From: Beverwykella pulmonaria
Lineage: Eukaryota > Ascomycota > Dothideomycetes > Pleosporales > Melanommataceae
DNA length: 64,000 nucleotides
Assembly (NCBI GenBank): GCA_001599595.1
Contig: BCHH01000002.1
Location: 2,788,812 to 2,852,811, forward strand
Reading direction: 5' to 3'
Shown: positions 20,317 through 30,480 of the stretch, in pieces
How the letters are laid out: each line of letters opens with the position of its first letter
How positions within the stretch are numbered: the stretch's first letter is position 1
Position numbers and translations under genes: made by a program
The notes under the pieces: generated by a model
What the model was told of the DNA's origin: nothing
The model's input: only the letters and a program-made list of their open reading frames with translations
Databases searched by the model: none

Positions 20317-21921
20317 ATGCGCCTACTACACACTGCTACCCTTGAATTGCAGCTATTTCTCAAAGATGTTCCAGACTACGTGATTCTTTCACACACATGG
20401 GGCGATGAGGAGGTTTTATTCGACGACATGAATAAACCACATGCACAGCTTCAAGGATACGCAGGTTACAAGAAAGTACGGCGGTGTTGTGAGCAAGCAT
20501 TACAAGACGGATTCGAATACATTTGGATCGACACTTGCTGCATCGACAAAAGAAGCAGCAGTGAACTCTCCGAAGCCATCAATTCTATGTGGAAGTGGTA
20601 TTGGCAGGCTTCAATATGCTACGCATATCTTTCCGACGTTCCCGAAGTGGGCAGTCCTGCCCTTTGGGAAAGCTTTGGGAAAAGTCGGTGGTTCACGCGT
20701 GGCTGGACCTTGCAAGAACTACTCGCTCCTGCCGTTGTGGAATTCTATTCATCAAACTGGACGCTCCTTGGAACGAAATCGAGTCTATTAGCCATGATAT
20801 CGACGGTTACTAGGATCGAGCCATCGGTATTAAGTGCGCGGCACAAGATTGATTCGGCGAGCGTTGCACAGAAATTTAGTTGGGCGGCGACAAGAGAAAC
20901 CTCAAGAGAAGAAGATGTGGCATACTCATTGCTCGGCCTTCTAAATGTGAATATGCCGTTGTTATACGGAGAGGGCAAGAGAGCCTTTCATCGACTTCAA
21001 CTAGAGCTCATGAAAATGTCGAACGAGCATACGCTATTCGCATGGGATCCGCCTGGGCTGATAAATCTTCCTTATGGCTTGTTGTCCAACAGCCCTTTGG
21101 GGTTTTTCAATTCAGGAAATGTCCGCGGCTCAAAGGTTCAAGTCCCGAGCTTTGTGATGACGAACAAGGGCATGCACATTCACCTACCTTGCCTTCCACA
21201 TCCGTCTGTTCCGAATCAGATTGTCGCAGTTCTCAACTGCTATTATGAAACCCCCTCATCCACACAGCAGGGAAAAGTTGGAATTCTGCTCGAGGCTCAT
21301 GGCGATGGTCGATATAGGCGAGTTCAGCACAGTCTAATTCAAGGAATCAGTCATGAGGAAGCCAGCAAGGCTCTGTGGAGGGAAGTATATACCTTCGAGA
21401 GTGATGGAACGGCACACGAGCATCGGTTTTTCAGAGCTCCATACGGAATTTCAATCACCTCTACACCGGCATTCATTGCTCGATTTGTTGTCCTACGTAT
21501 GGCCAAGTGGTGCCCAGTTTTTCAAGAGGGTAATTATATTAGGACGGATGGACCGCTAGAGCTAGAAGCCTCTACTCTCTTTAGGTTGGCACCTGATGAT
21601 CATGTTGGCTTTCTGTTTCACGATGGTCTTCAAACATCCTTTCTCATCGCCCTAGGACAGCGGAATTACAGCATGATATGGATTCAAGTACGGACAGGGG
21701 TGGGGATAGATGACTTCGAGGAGGCTATGAAGCTTGCCAGATTCGAAGCTGTTGTCGATGCAGATTTCCGTCGGGACGCTTTGGAGTCCCAACTTGCTGA
21801 TGGATCTGTCATCTTGATGAGCGCGAAGAAGATGAGGCAGGATGAGTTGGTTAGCTGGCGCATAAACATTGATACCATTACGCCAACGGTTGAGACTGAT
21901 ACATCAATGGACGATGAATGA
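20317..21921 (+). CDS. HET-domain protein (intact)
   Basis: Single-exon, 534 aa. It begins MRLLHTATLEL, the usual start of this class, then the HET domain at about residues 20-165: YVILSHTWGDEEVLF, GYKKVRRCCEQALQDGFEYI, WIDTCCIDK and FTRGWTLQELLAP. The following segment ends REEDVAYSLLGLLNVNMPLL, then YGEGKRAFHRLQLELMK. The C-terminal half, about 300 residues, has no domain I recognise. HET proteins act in vegetative incompatibility, where interaction of unlike alleles triggers cell death after hyphal fusion. Two broken HET relatives lie at 2119 and 10600, so the window has carried several. Whether this one is a functional het locus cannot be told. Confidence 0.93.
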   Translation: MRLLHTATLELQLFLKDVPDYVILSHTWGDEEVLFDDMNKPHAQLQGYAGYKKVRRCCEQALQDGFEYIWIDTCCIDKRSSSELSEAINSMWKWYWQASICYAYLSDVPEVGSPALWESFGKSRWFTRGWTLQELLAPAVVEFYSSNWTLLGTKSSLLAMISTVTRIEPSVLSARHKIDSASVAQKFSWAATRETSREEDVAYSLLGLLNVNMPLLYGEGKRAFHRLQLELMKMSNEHTLFAWDPPGLINLPYGLLSNSPLGFFNSGNVRGSKVQVPSFVMTNKGMHIHLPCLPHPSVPNQIVAVLNCYYETPSSTQQGKVGILLEAHGDGRYRRVQHSLIQGISHEEASKALWREVYTFESDGTAHEHRFFRAPYGISITSTPAFIARFVVLRMAKWCPVFQEGNYIRTDGPLELEASTLFRLAPDDHVGFLFHDGLQTSFLIALGQRNYSMIWIQVRTGVGIDDFEEAMKLARFEAVVDADFRRDALESQLADGSVILMSAKKMRQDELVSWRINIDTITPTVETDTSMDDE

Positions 21922-23914
21922 ATGCCAATGAAAGATTTCATACCTCTTTTGATGACATGCTGGAAGCGCGAGTAGCAAATGATTCATTATTTGAATAATC
22001 TGGGTGCTGCTGTGGTCCTACATTGGGGTGGATTGATCCTTGCCCGATGCATCTAATAAAGCATGTCGCTTTCGAAAACTTCTCCATGCATTACTGGATT
22101 CCTATGACATATAATGAACGGCAAAACTAATGCATCACAGGGTTCAACACCCCTTCATCGTCAGAGTCTAAGATGTAAGCAATGAGATTTTCGGTTCATG
22201 TCTCATCCAGGACATCGTCTTGCGATAACGTTGCCAGCTTGTCCTCGAGTTCGGCATGTTTTACGACATCCACTTGGAACTTCATCGCGGTGACAGTTTC
22301 TGCGCGAGCAACATACTTCACACAAAATACACATCTTGATACTCTGTCCTCCACACTCCTGCTTACAGTATTTTCCATGGATATCTAGGTGATTCGCGAC
22401 CACATGCGCGTCTTCCTTTATCTATAGTTCTACGGTGGCGTTTTAGAGGCTAATGAGAAAGTTGTCCGACCCAATCCTTCAGAGGTCCATATAACCTTCT
22501 CCTTCTTTCGCCTGTTGTGGAGAACTCTCTTCGTCTGCCTTTTCGAGAGTTGTGTCTGTGCCATTACCAATATAGTCCATAAAACAGGCTTGATTGAGCT
22601 TGGCGCACTCAATTTTATCCTTCAGCTTTATGCATTCACCCCAAACAACTATTCTTCCGGTCCGAAACCTCAATAATATGGTACGAAACACTTGCAGGTT
22701 ACCAATAAAGTGGTGTGGATGAAACTCACCATTATCTAGACCTGTGTACCATCAAAGGCCTGAAAAACGGATACTACTATGTAGAAAACCTTCAAGGCCG
22801 CCTCCAAGAACTCGATGGAGGAATAACCGACCGCCGGGTAGACATTTGAGCTGGAAAGAATTATGGAATTGTGAAAATTCATAGTCAAAATAGATGCGAT
22901 GAGTGACAGTGCAAGAACGATATGGAGACGCGCCAGAAATGGAAGCTGTGAGTGCCGCGGAGTGGAATATAAATCCTATCTCCCGACCTGTTCCTCAGAG
23001 GATTTAAGGCCCAACTAAGGAAAAGACCTAGCACAGGTTTACAAATCAAAATTCCAGCTGACGTGATAAGGTTCGGGGACGTTATACCGAGCAGAGTTGG
23101 ATATTAACCATACTCTATGTCTTGCCGACAAGATACTACCTCCTGGGAAGTGAAGACGTAAGACAAGAACTATCAGGTGAGAGTCAGGCTCGATTCTGTA
23201 GGACAAGGCGGGGTTCTAATGCTCAAATTAAAATTATATGCCAGTTGTGGGTGCCAACGAAGGTTCTGCCTCGAAACGCATGAGGAGCTGGATTCCGCGA
23301 TAGATCGGGAGTTCACGGAGCAGTCATCTCTAAGTATTCGGTTCTTTCAGATAAGTGAGGCAGGAATACAGCCATTGGAGCTGGAAGGTCGGTTCGCGAA
23401 CTTTCATACGAGGGCGCACTTTTGGTGGAATGAATCAGACTCTGCGGAAGTTATCGGATAGCTTCGTAATAGCGGAGCGAGTCTGCAGAATTGTGACTGG
23501 CTTGGCAAAGACTCTCCACTATCTGAAAATTGTGCTCGGAACAGCGGAGGGTATACGATCGGAGTTGTACTGGTGTACTCTCTGGTGAACCAATCGCAAT
23601 ACTAGACAGAGTTACAATTTTTGTCTTTCTGCACGGGGCCGAACAGAATCTGCTTGCGAAACAGGCTAGCTGTTGGGCTTTTTAAAAAGGGATCTGACTA
23701 TGGCTAGCATTAATCTATTGTTCTAAGCATGCGGGTATAGAGCGAGACTCTAAGTTGAAGTTGGTACTAATAAGGAAAAAAAAGTATAGGAATCGAGGCA
23801 GGAGTAGCTACTATGTACAACATGTTGAACCGCAAACACGTACAGTCCCATCTACCTCGATATATCGACATGACCCTCTCGAGGCCTCTCCCCAACAGAT
23901 GCCCCGAAACATAC
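21922..23914. other. gene-poor spacer with an LTR-A fragment
   Basis: This 2-kb stretch has only a partial LTR-A at 22315-22367 and short frames. A minus frame near 22320-22190 (DVVKHAELEDKLATLSQDD) ends where the LTR fragment begins and may be a gene remnant. I could not assign it. Nothing else is supported. Confidence 0.4.
22315..22367 (+). repeat. LTR-A 3' fragment
   Basis: Matches only the last 50 bp of the Copia LTR: AATACACATCTTGATACTCT, then TCCTCCACACTCC and the GCTTACA end. The 5' half is absent. Confidence 0.8.
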
Positions 23915-24584
23915 CTAAGCATGTTCAGCTGGGACCCACTTGGTAGAAGTTACCGTATTAGAGTTGCCCGATTTGGATTTGAAAGTAATGGTATTGTCGG
24001 CGTTGATAACAATTGTCGTCACGCGTCCTTCGTCACGCGTCCTTCGTCCTCGGACCTCAAAATGTGCTGCTTGAATCCAGCAGTCGACTCGTTGTTGAAC
24101 ATGAGTTTGCACATTACTTTCGACGCAATCTGCGCTACTTTGGCCGCAGGAAGTAGTTGTGGATTCGACCCTTTCGCCGCGTTGATAGCTGTCTTAATCA
24201 GCGCCGGTGCTGCCTTCTCGAGGAAGTCGATGATGCTGCGGAAGTTCTCCGGGTCCGAATACCACATCTTGAGCTCGTTTGGGCGTACAGAGGACGCTTG
24301 TGCGCTGTGGTACGTCACCATCCACCAGTCGCGGCCAGTGGTGAATGCACCTGTGTTGTACTCGACCGTCATGGCCTCTGTGGAAACTGTGCCGGGTGGG
24401 ATGAGGGACCAGTCGAATTTATTTTTTTATAGACGTCGCTGTATTTATGGGAGACGCCGACGCCGGTGATGGGATAAGGGGTGTCATTTTGGATTTTGAC
24501 GAGGGCCGTGCGTTTGGTGAGGCAGAGAGCGAGGGGGAGGAAACAGAGGACAAGAAGGAGCTGGGGGATCTTTGAGGAGCGCAT
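23915..24584 (-). pseudogene. broken secreted protein gene (PUD/Up-regulated in Daf-2-like)
   Basis: Starts at the ATG at 24584 with a signal peptide (LLLVLCFLPLALCLT). The mature part VKIQNDTPYPITGVGVSHKY and EYNTGAFTTGRDWW resembles fungal proteins carrying the 'Up-regulated in Daf-2' domain. Two lesions break it. First, a frame change in the A-rich run at about 24424-24434 separates the DVYK and SLIPPGT segments. Second, a 14-bp tandem duplication near 24018-24048 (GTCACGCGTCCTTC twice on the plus strand) shifts the frame in the middle of EDEGRVT. The tail after the duplication (TIVINADNTITFKS) remains open to the stop at 23915. Either lesion could be an assembly error, but both together suggest a recent pseudogene. 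The family name is my recollection and is moderately certain. Confidence 0.65.
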
Positions 24585-25744
24585 GTTGCCAGTGCGGAGG
24601 TGAGAGTACTGCTGGTTGGAGGTTATAGTAGCGAAGAGAGAAGAGTGGTTGGATCGAGTGGGGAAGATGATGATGGAGGCAGCGGAAATTGGATGTAGGA
24701 TTTTGAGGGTGTTAGGGATATTTCTGAATAGAAGGGCGAGGCACTTCAGGACGACCTTTACATTTTATACGTTTATAAAACTGAGGTTTAGGGTAGTTAG
24801 TATGACGCATTGACCAAGAATTGAACTACGGTGAGGCTGCTCGCGTGTGAGGCTGTGCGGGGATACGTTGAAGCTGAAAGTTGCGCCAGGCGGTGAGGGA
24901 CCTATGCGGCTGTTTATCCCTGCCACCTTCCTTTCTCCCCACTTCGAATTGCGTTTTCTCCTTTGACTTTCCTTTTAAGGCCTGCGACAGAACATAGTTC
25001 ATGAACAACTAAGTAATTACCACTAGGACGCCCTTCAACTTTTGCAGCTATTAAAGAGTTATTAGAACATGTAGAGTTAATTATAGCAAAGCGAAGACAT
25101 AAACTAGAATTTAGACTGTGCATATAGTAGGCATAAATACTGCGCTGTCTGCGCAAATTGACTTTCTTCTGCACAATTACTATCAATTGCTTGTGCCTCT
25201 TGTTCATCCACGCGGTGAGGGAGGAATGTGGTAGCCGTTGAAGTGCAGGTCGAGGGGTGCTGTTATTTTAGGTCGCGCTATGCGCGATGAGGTAGCACGG
25301 GGAAGGATGTGGTGAGCTGAGATGTGGATTGGTGGGATTGTCCAGGAGCTCGTAAGATGGAATGTCAAGGTAGCGTAGGGCTGGCTGGAGGGTGCGATTA
25401 AACGGGTTTGCCAAGTAAAGATTCGGGAGAGGCTGTGGAAGGAGGGAAAATTTTCATTGAGGTCGTGCAGGTGATGGTCAATGGGGAGGAGTCTTCCCCG
25501 GGTTAGGGAATGCACGAGGGCGACGGTGGGCTTCCAGAATGCGTACCAGAGCTTGGCATGCCGGCGGTGAAAAGTTTATCGGAGAAGGCGAAGGTTGGTC
25601 ACGTATTTGGCAACCGAGCTGCGCATCCAAGCGGGCTGCGCATCCTTGCCAAGAGAACACAACGCATTAACCTCCTTCTCCTCCACCTTGTCCATCTCTC
25701 CTCAGCCATCATCAACAGCCTCATTGTACGCTCAATAGGCTAAT
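24585..25744. other. no supported gene
   Basis: Several minus-strand frames exist (for example 25204-25515), but they have no domain, low-complexity serine/histidine composition and no splice support. An AT-rich block at 25010-25205 differs sharply in composition from its flanks and may be a small insertion. Confidence 0.35.
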
Positions 25745-26060
25745 ATGGCTCGATTTCTATCCCCACCCACCATCCCAACAAGTTCGACACGAACTCGAAC
25801 TACTTGCGTTGTCTTTTGCATTTATTTGATTCTTTGCTTTTCTGTATATAGTCCGAGGCCGGGTGGCCAGCTCCCACTCAGAGTACTACGTACTAGGTAC
25901 TCTCCAATATCTGTAGGCCCCTAAGTACCCTCGGAGGGTATCTCATCGCTCGCACGTGACTGGGCCATGAGAGTTCTCACATGAGACTCGACTACGAGAG
26001 CTGCCCCTGAGCTTACGCCCCCAAATCAAGCGTTACAAACAAGATAAACACCTACTTCCC
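25745..26060 (-). repeat. LTR-like repeat, distant family C relative
   Basis: On the minus strand it begins TGTAACGCTTGATTTGGGGG, has a TATA-like CTATATACAG about 180 bp in and ends near the TATTAGC at 25740. The start and the sequence outside it (GGAAGTAGGTG) are alignable with the family C copies at 1245 and 6790. The layout fits a solo LTR, but I found no target-site duplication. Confidence 0.45.
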
Positions 26061-26326
26061 TGATAATGATGCGTGAGAGATAGACGGCGCACTAATACCT
26101 TGGCTGCCGGCAACGCTCCTCTGATCTCCTCTACTAGTGTATGTTGTTTCTAGCATTTCATGCCTGAATGGCTTAGCCTGGTCTACTGTAACGCATTCGA
26201 TCGATAGCGACAACACATTCTGGGACCACGATGGAGTGTCACTATGCTTGACATTGCGTTCGTTTATAGGAAACGGTGCTCTAAGATCCAGGCTACTGAC
26301 TACACTCGTCTGATTGTCTTATCCCA

Positions 26327-27265
26327 TCAATCAACAGTAACGATACCTTCCATGACTGTTACCGCAGTACCACTGAGCTCGACCGCCTTTATGCTCTTCC
26401 CATCATCCTCCCTCGTCACATCTACAAATATATCACATTTTCTTCCTATTTCAACTCCCTGTACAAGATGGAAGTGGAATGGACCTCGCCCTTCCTCGAC
26501 ACTTTCCTCCAAAGCTAGGTAGGAGCACAAAGCTGCACTTGCGCTACCTGTTCCAGGATCTTCTACAGTGCCAATACTTCTAGTACGCAGCAATCGCACA
26601 CTTGAAGAGGGGCTCTCAGTATCGAGACCTAGGTCGGCATAGTAGAATGTTCCGGTGTATCCTACGTCCCAGCCGCTGCCGGAATCAAGATATTCGCATT
26701 TAAAGACGTCAGCAATGGGAATCAATCCTTGTTTGGCGGACCCTAACGCCTCCAGAGTCGACATCGGCACTAGGTTGAAGGCCATTCCTTTGACGATAGA
26801 GACGATCGGGACGGTTGGGGAAGATGTCGGGTTGGAATCCGGTCCAGGAAATGGATGAGGGAGCCTGAACTGGTGGATGTGAACGTCATGCGGGACCGCG
26901 ACAGATATGGTGCTCTGCTGTTGGTTATAAGTGAAAGGTATGACACCGGCGATGGTACGGAGTTTGGTGACTCCTTTGTAGGATGCGGCATGTTGAGTGA
27001 CATAAATTGATGTTCCGATGGTTGGGTGGCCAGCAAAACTCATGCGGGAGCGGGGAGTGAAGATGTCATAATCAGCAAAATCCTCGTTCTCACGAACTTC
27101 GTGCAAGAAAACAGACTCGGATAAGTTGAATTCGCGTGCGATCTTCTGCTTCTGTTCTTCGGTGAGTTGAGCGCGGAGTGCGGAGGTGACTCGGATGATT
27201 GCAAGGGGGTTCCCAACGAATCGGGTAGTGGTGAAGACATCGACTGTTGTGAACGGTAGCTGCAT
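26327..27265 (-). CDS. PhzF-family isomerase/epimerase-like protein
   Basis: Single-exon, 312 aa, the usual length. The N-terminus PFTTVDVFTTTRFVGNPLAI is the PhzF start (F.G NPLAV). The catalytic glutamate lies in EFNLSESVFL, followed by the conserved FAGHPTIGTS. The second half contains GTVEDPGTGSASAALCSYLA, the other signature loop. The enzyme family has a diaminopimelate-epimerase fold and no metal; the substrate of fungal members is generally unknown, and nothing nearby suggests phenazine synthesis. Confidence 0.92.
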   Translation of the reverse strand: MQLPFTTVDVFTTTRFVGNPLAIIRVTSALRAQLTEEQKQKIAREFNLSESVFLHEVRENEDFADYDIFTPRSRMSFAGHPTIGTSIYVTQHAASYKGVTKLRTIAGVIPFTYNQQQSTISVAVPHDVHIHQFRLPHPFPGPDSNPTSSPTVPIVSIVKGMAFNLVPMSTLEALGSAKQGLIPIADVFKCEYLDSGSGWDVGYTGTFYYADLGLDTESPSSSVRLLRTRSIGTVEDPGTGSASAALCSYLALEESVEEGRGPFHFHLVQGVEIGRKCDIFVDVTREDDGKSIKAVELSGTAVTVMEGIVTVD

Positions 27266-27602
27266 CTTGTATGAGAGATATTTAATTGCGGATTTTTCTA
27301 AGGAAAATTTCTTGAAATTTAGGACTCCTTCGAGTCTGATAGTTATGAGTCAACGTGGCCTGGAATTGGCATTGAGCAATCATTGGCGCTTTTCGACCCC
27401 GCTTCTTGGTTTCCAAAGCACACCTCTTTCCAAAATGATTTGTAACAACAAGGCCAGGATATTGTCTTTAGCCTACCCACGAAAACTCTCATAGTCTGGA
27501 TAGACGGCTTCGAGATCAACCCACTAATTAAGGTAATTGGAGTGGGAGGAGCAACATAGACACAGAAAAGTGAATCACCAGGTCGAAAGCCTACACCGAT
27601 GC

Positions 27603-27731
27603 TGTAAGCAGGGTGTGGGTTAGAGGGTATGAAGATGTGCATTGTGTGATATGTACAGCTGATATATATATAACGGAATGGTTAGCCAGTGGCATATCCA
27701 TGTGACTGTATGGATGGTTTCTGGGCTTACA
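27603..27731 (-). repeat. LTR-A copy next to a Copia relic
   Basis: A diverged 129-bp copy in minus orientation with both ends recognisable (TGTAAGC at 27603, GGGCTTACA at 27731). It lies downstream, in minus orientation, of the Copia pol relic at 27800-28350, so it may be that element's 3' LTR, but a separate solo LTR is equally possible. Confidence 0.8.
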
Positions 27732-27799
27732 ATATGTAAGGGGCGGGGCCCTATCGATGGAATCTCGGTGCAAACATCGTCACGCGATTGCGCGCCGAC

Positions 27800-28350
27800 C
27801 GCGCGTTGCTGTGGCCACCCTGAGCAACAGGCGCTGTGCAGCGGCTGCACTTTTCTGCTCATGTGTATATAGAGAACTAGTGTCTAGAGAAATGCCTTCC
27901 TTATCGCACCCGCTCATTGATGTATGTCCTGTCTTGCCAGAACTGGCTTTGTTGTTGCTCTAGAACATAGTTAAATTGGACTGCAGCTAGCTTGTGTACC
28001 TTCCTATAGGTATTTAGAGAAGGCTCATATAGCTCAATAATATCAAAGCAGACACGCTAGAATGGTTTTGTAGCTGGATGCTTGTGTGCAGCGGGTCAAA
28101 TAATCTGCTGCTTCATCTTAGATAGTCCGCAGACCTCACACTCATAAGTTCTAGGCGCTCTGCCTGAGTTGTCTGCCGCTTCGATTCCTAGCACTCTGTC
28201 TGGCAGCTTGTTGATAGCCCCAGGACTAGCACATGCCATGCGTTGATGAAGCTCTGTGACATCGCTGGTGATTGGATTTTGTTCCTTGGTAGGTCGTGCA
28301 TGTGTCTGAGAGCTTCTAGCAGCTATTATAATAGGTGATTGCAATGTTTG
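27800..28350 (-). pseudogene. Copia pol relic (GAG-pre-integrase/integrase)
   Basis: A minus-strand frame at 28096-28344 reads ELHQRMACASPGAINKLPD and then CEVCGLSKMKQQII, the H..C..C zinc-binding GAG-pre-integrase segment of fungal Ty1/Copia elements. After stops, RVCFDIIELY (about 28050) fits the start of the integrase core. The rest is decayed. Confidence 0.7.
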
Positions 28351-28389
28351 TGAAGGGTCTCTATCCCTGGCTATTATAACATAATGGGG

Positions 28390-28860
28390 CGGATTAAGGG
28401 GATGATATAGGAATCAGAGGATAGAGGCGACTCTCAGCCATGCGAAGTCTGAAGCAGCAATGCACTGAGGTGACAATATCAAATTTCGTGCCGCGTTTAC
28501 GATGCAGATGAGGTAGCAGTCTATTGCAATTTCGTTGTATCTAGCTACCAAACGAAAGATATATATATGTAAGTAAGTACAGAAGGATAGAAGAGTCGTT
28601 CGTGATCTCGTTAGTCTTTGGATGTGTGTGTTCTCCGTTGGTTGTGTTCGGTGTTGGAGACCCCCTTGATGATGGGTTCTAGCTGAGTATATATCATATT
28701 GGATGATGACGAAGCAAGCAGCTGAAACAAAGCCAAGACTCCTCCTAACGCCATGAATATAAGCTTCTAACCATCCGCCTAAGGTGGGTTTGGGCAAACT
28801 AGATCTTTGCTACGGTGCAATAGCTACCTCTGCGTGTTGTATAGCAGACCAGTCAGCAAC
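28390..28860 (+). repeat. retroelement 5' end, inverted repeat copy 1
   Basis: Nearly 400 bp align with the reverse complement of 29970-30480. In both, a putative LTR-like segment with a TATATATAT box is followed by CATCATC/GATGATGGGTYCTAGCTG and then an ATG (28693 here) opening MTKQAAE, so this looks like the leader and first codons of the same retroelement. The coding part stops after a few codons in this copy. Confidence 0.55.
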
Positions 28861-29061
28861 TACTATCCATGTGGACTAGGTTCTTGCTATTATCAAAAGA
28901 CATGCCTGTTTCTTGAAACAGTGAGACAAGGCTTGTAAAGAAGCTAGGTATGTAGACCACGCTATGGGTTACTAGCGATGTAGGACCTTATTAAGGACCT
29001 TAGACAGTGATTGTGGCTTGTCCCTATGTGTCACGGTAACCACCGCGACACCTATCAAACC

Positions 29062-29424
29062 GTCCCGAACGACCGCCTCGAACGACCGTCCCGAACGACC
29101 GTCTCGAACGACCGNCTCGAACGACCGTCCTGAACGACCGTCCTGAACGACCGTCCCGAACGACCGTCTCGAACGACTGTCCTGAACGACCGTCCTGAAC
29201 GACCGTCCCGAACGACCGTCTNNNNNNNNNNNNNNNNNNNNNNNNNNNNNNNNNNNNNNNNNNNNNNNNNNNNNNNNNNNNNNNNNNNNNNNNNNNNNNN
29301 NNNNNNNNNNNNNNNNNNNNNCGTCCCGAACGACCGTCTCGAACGACTGTCCTGAACGACCGTCCTGAACGACCGTCCCGAACGACCGTCTCGAACGACT
29401 GTCCTGAACGACCGTCTCGAACGG
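29062..29424 (+). repeat. 13-bp minisatellite CGACCGTCYYGAA
   Basis: Tandem 13-mers alternate among CGACCGTCCCGAA, CGACCGTCTCGAA and CGACCGTCCTGAA. The array is interrupted by Ns at 29222-29321 and one N at 29115. Single-base variants of the unit are arranged in a partly repeated higher-order pattern. The open frames through it are a by-product of periodicity without stops and should not be annotated as protein. Confidence 0.95.
29222..29321. other. assembly gap (100 N)
   Basis: Exactly 100 Ns inside a tandem array, which is typical of a placeholder for a gap of unknown size. Confidence 0.98.
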
Positions 29425-29425
29425 A

Positions 29426-29477
29426 CCAATAGGATTTCGGCTACCGGCGCTAGCGCGAGTTGCCGAAATCCCATTGG
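29426..29477. repeat. GC-rich hairpin beside the array
   Basis: CCAATAGGATTTCGGC pairs with GCCGAAATCCCATTGG around a 20-nt loop, with one mismatch in 16. It lies two bases after the end of the minisatellite. Equivalent palindromes are not seen at this place in the other two LTR-D copies. Confidence 0.8.
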
Positions 29478-29841
29478 CTGACACAACCCGCCAAGGCGAG
29501 ACCCCACCTGAAATGCCCAACCGAGCCCCAACCGGGCTCGGCCCGCGCACGAACCAGACCCCTGATGCACGAACCATGCTAAGTATTTATTTGAACGCGA
29601 AGGACCTCTGGCCGAGCTCCTTACGCAACGTCTTGTATGATAATTCTGAGATTGTATCTGTAGCTTTCTGATATTTAATTCAGTCTTTATCCTCTGCTAC
29701 CGATAGCCTCTCGTGACACTATGCTTAGTTCTTGAGTTATAATCCTCTAGCTATAAGCTAATTAATAGGGAGTGCATTACGTTCCTATGTGAAATTAGCT
29801 AGGTTGTTTGATACATTTACGTCAGCTCCTAGGTCTAGAAT

Positions 29842-30123
29842 CTAGGAGTGTAGCAAAAGATTTTCTAGCTCGTATAAATGCTCAGGGGTTGCTGGAGCGG
29901 CTGCAACGTGCCTAGTGCCTTGTTGCTTGCTTGAATCGTTCCATACAATATGTGGTGGCGGAGCTGCGGAGGCGGCAATAGCTGATGCATCAAGTGATGA
30001 TCGCGTTGCGCCGTAGCGAAGAGCTACTTTGCCCAAATCCACCTCAGGCGATGGTTTAAAGCCTGAATGCATGGTGCATGGAAGAGATCTTGGCTCTCTT
30101 TCAGCTGCTTGCTTCGTCATCAT
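29842..30123 (-). pseudogene. retroelement ORF fragment (gag-like start)
   Basis: A 93-codon minus frame opening MMTKQAAEREPRSLPC and running through GYG-free, alanine-rich sequence to a stop. It begins at the same place relative to the inverted repeat as the short frame at 28693. No domain is recognised; its position after the putative leader suggests the first codons of a retroelement ORF. Confidence 0.4.
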
Positions 30124-30480
30124 CCAATATGTTATATACTCAGCTAGGACCCATCATCGAGGGGGGGGGGGGGGTCAAACGACCGAACACCCAAAACGAA
30201 CACCCTGCACCACCGACAACGAACACTCGAAGAGGACTCCAGAAGGGAGAGGGGCCACTCTTTCGGCATATATATATCTCTGTTTCTTTGTTTAATACAT
30301 ACAACGAAATTACAACAGACTACTATCAAATGTCATCATCTTCATCGTAAATGCGGCATGAAAGCTGATGTTCTCACCTCAGTGCATTGCTGCCTCGGAC
30401 ATCGCACGGCTGAGAGTCGCCTCTATCCTTTGATTCCTATTTCATCCCTTTACTCCACTCCAATCTTTATGTGTTGAAGG
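29970..30480 (-). repeat. retroelement 5' end, inverted repeat copy 2
   Basis: Inverted partner of 28390-28860. It contains a 16-nt G run at about 30161-30176 and the shared segment CAGTGCATTGCTGC followed by GAGAGTCGCCTCTATCCT. The two copies point toward each other with LTR-D between them. Confidence 0.6.

Larger units (their letters stand above)
29029..29718 (+). repeat. solo LTR-D with internal minisatellite
   Basis: The element runs from TGTCACGG to CTCTCGTGACA and is flanked by the perfect 5-bp target-site duplication CTATG (29024-29028 and 29719-29723). Its second half matches the LTR-D copies ending at 31581 and 36176 (CGAACCAGACCCCTGA, CCTCTGG, CGTCTTGTATGATAA). Its first half contains a 13-bp tandem array and a 100-base assembly gap, so true length is unknown. 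Confidence 0.85.

Noticed and set aside
11354..21921. Secondary-metabolite cluster built from P450, SDR and MBL genes
   Set aside because: No backbone synthase, transporter or pathway regulator is present, and the SQR/MBL pair is explained by sulfide oxidation.
28972..29577. Long minus-strand frames of 171-201 codons with RSGRSFRTVVQDGRS-type repeats
   Set aside because: They are produced by the 13-bp minisatellite read in successive frames across 100 Ns; the period is not a multiple of three and there is no start context.
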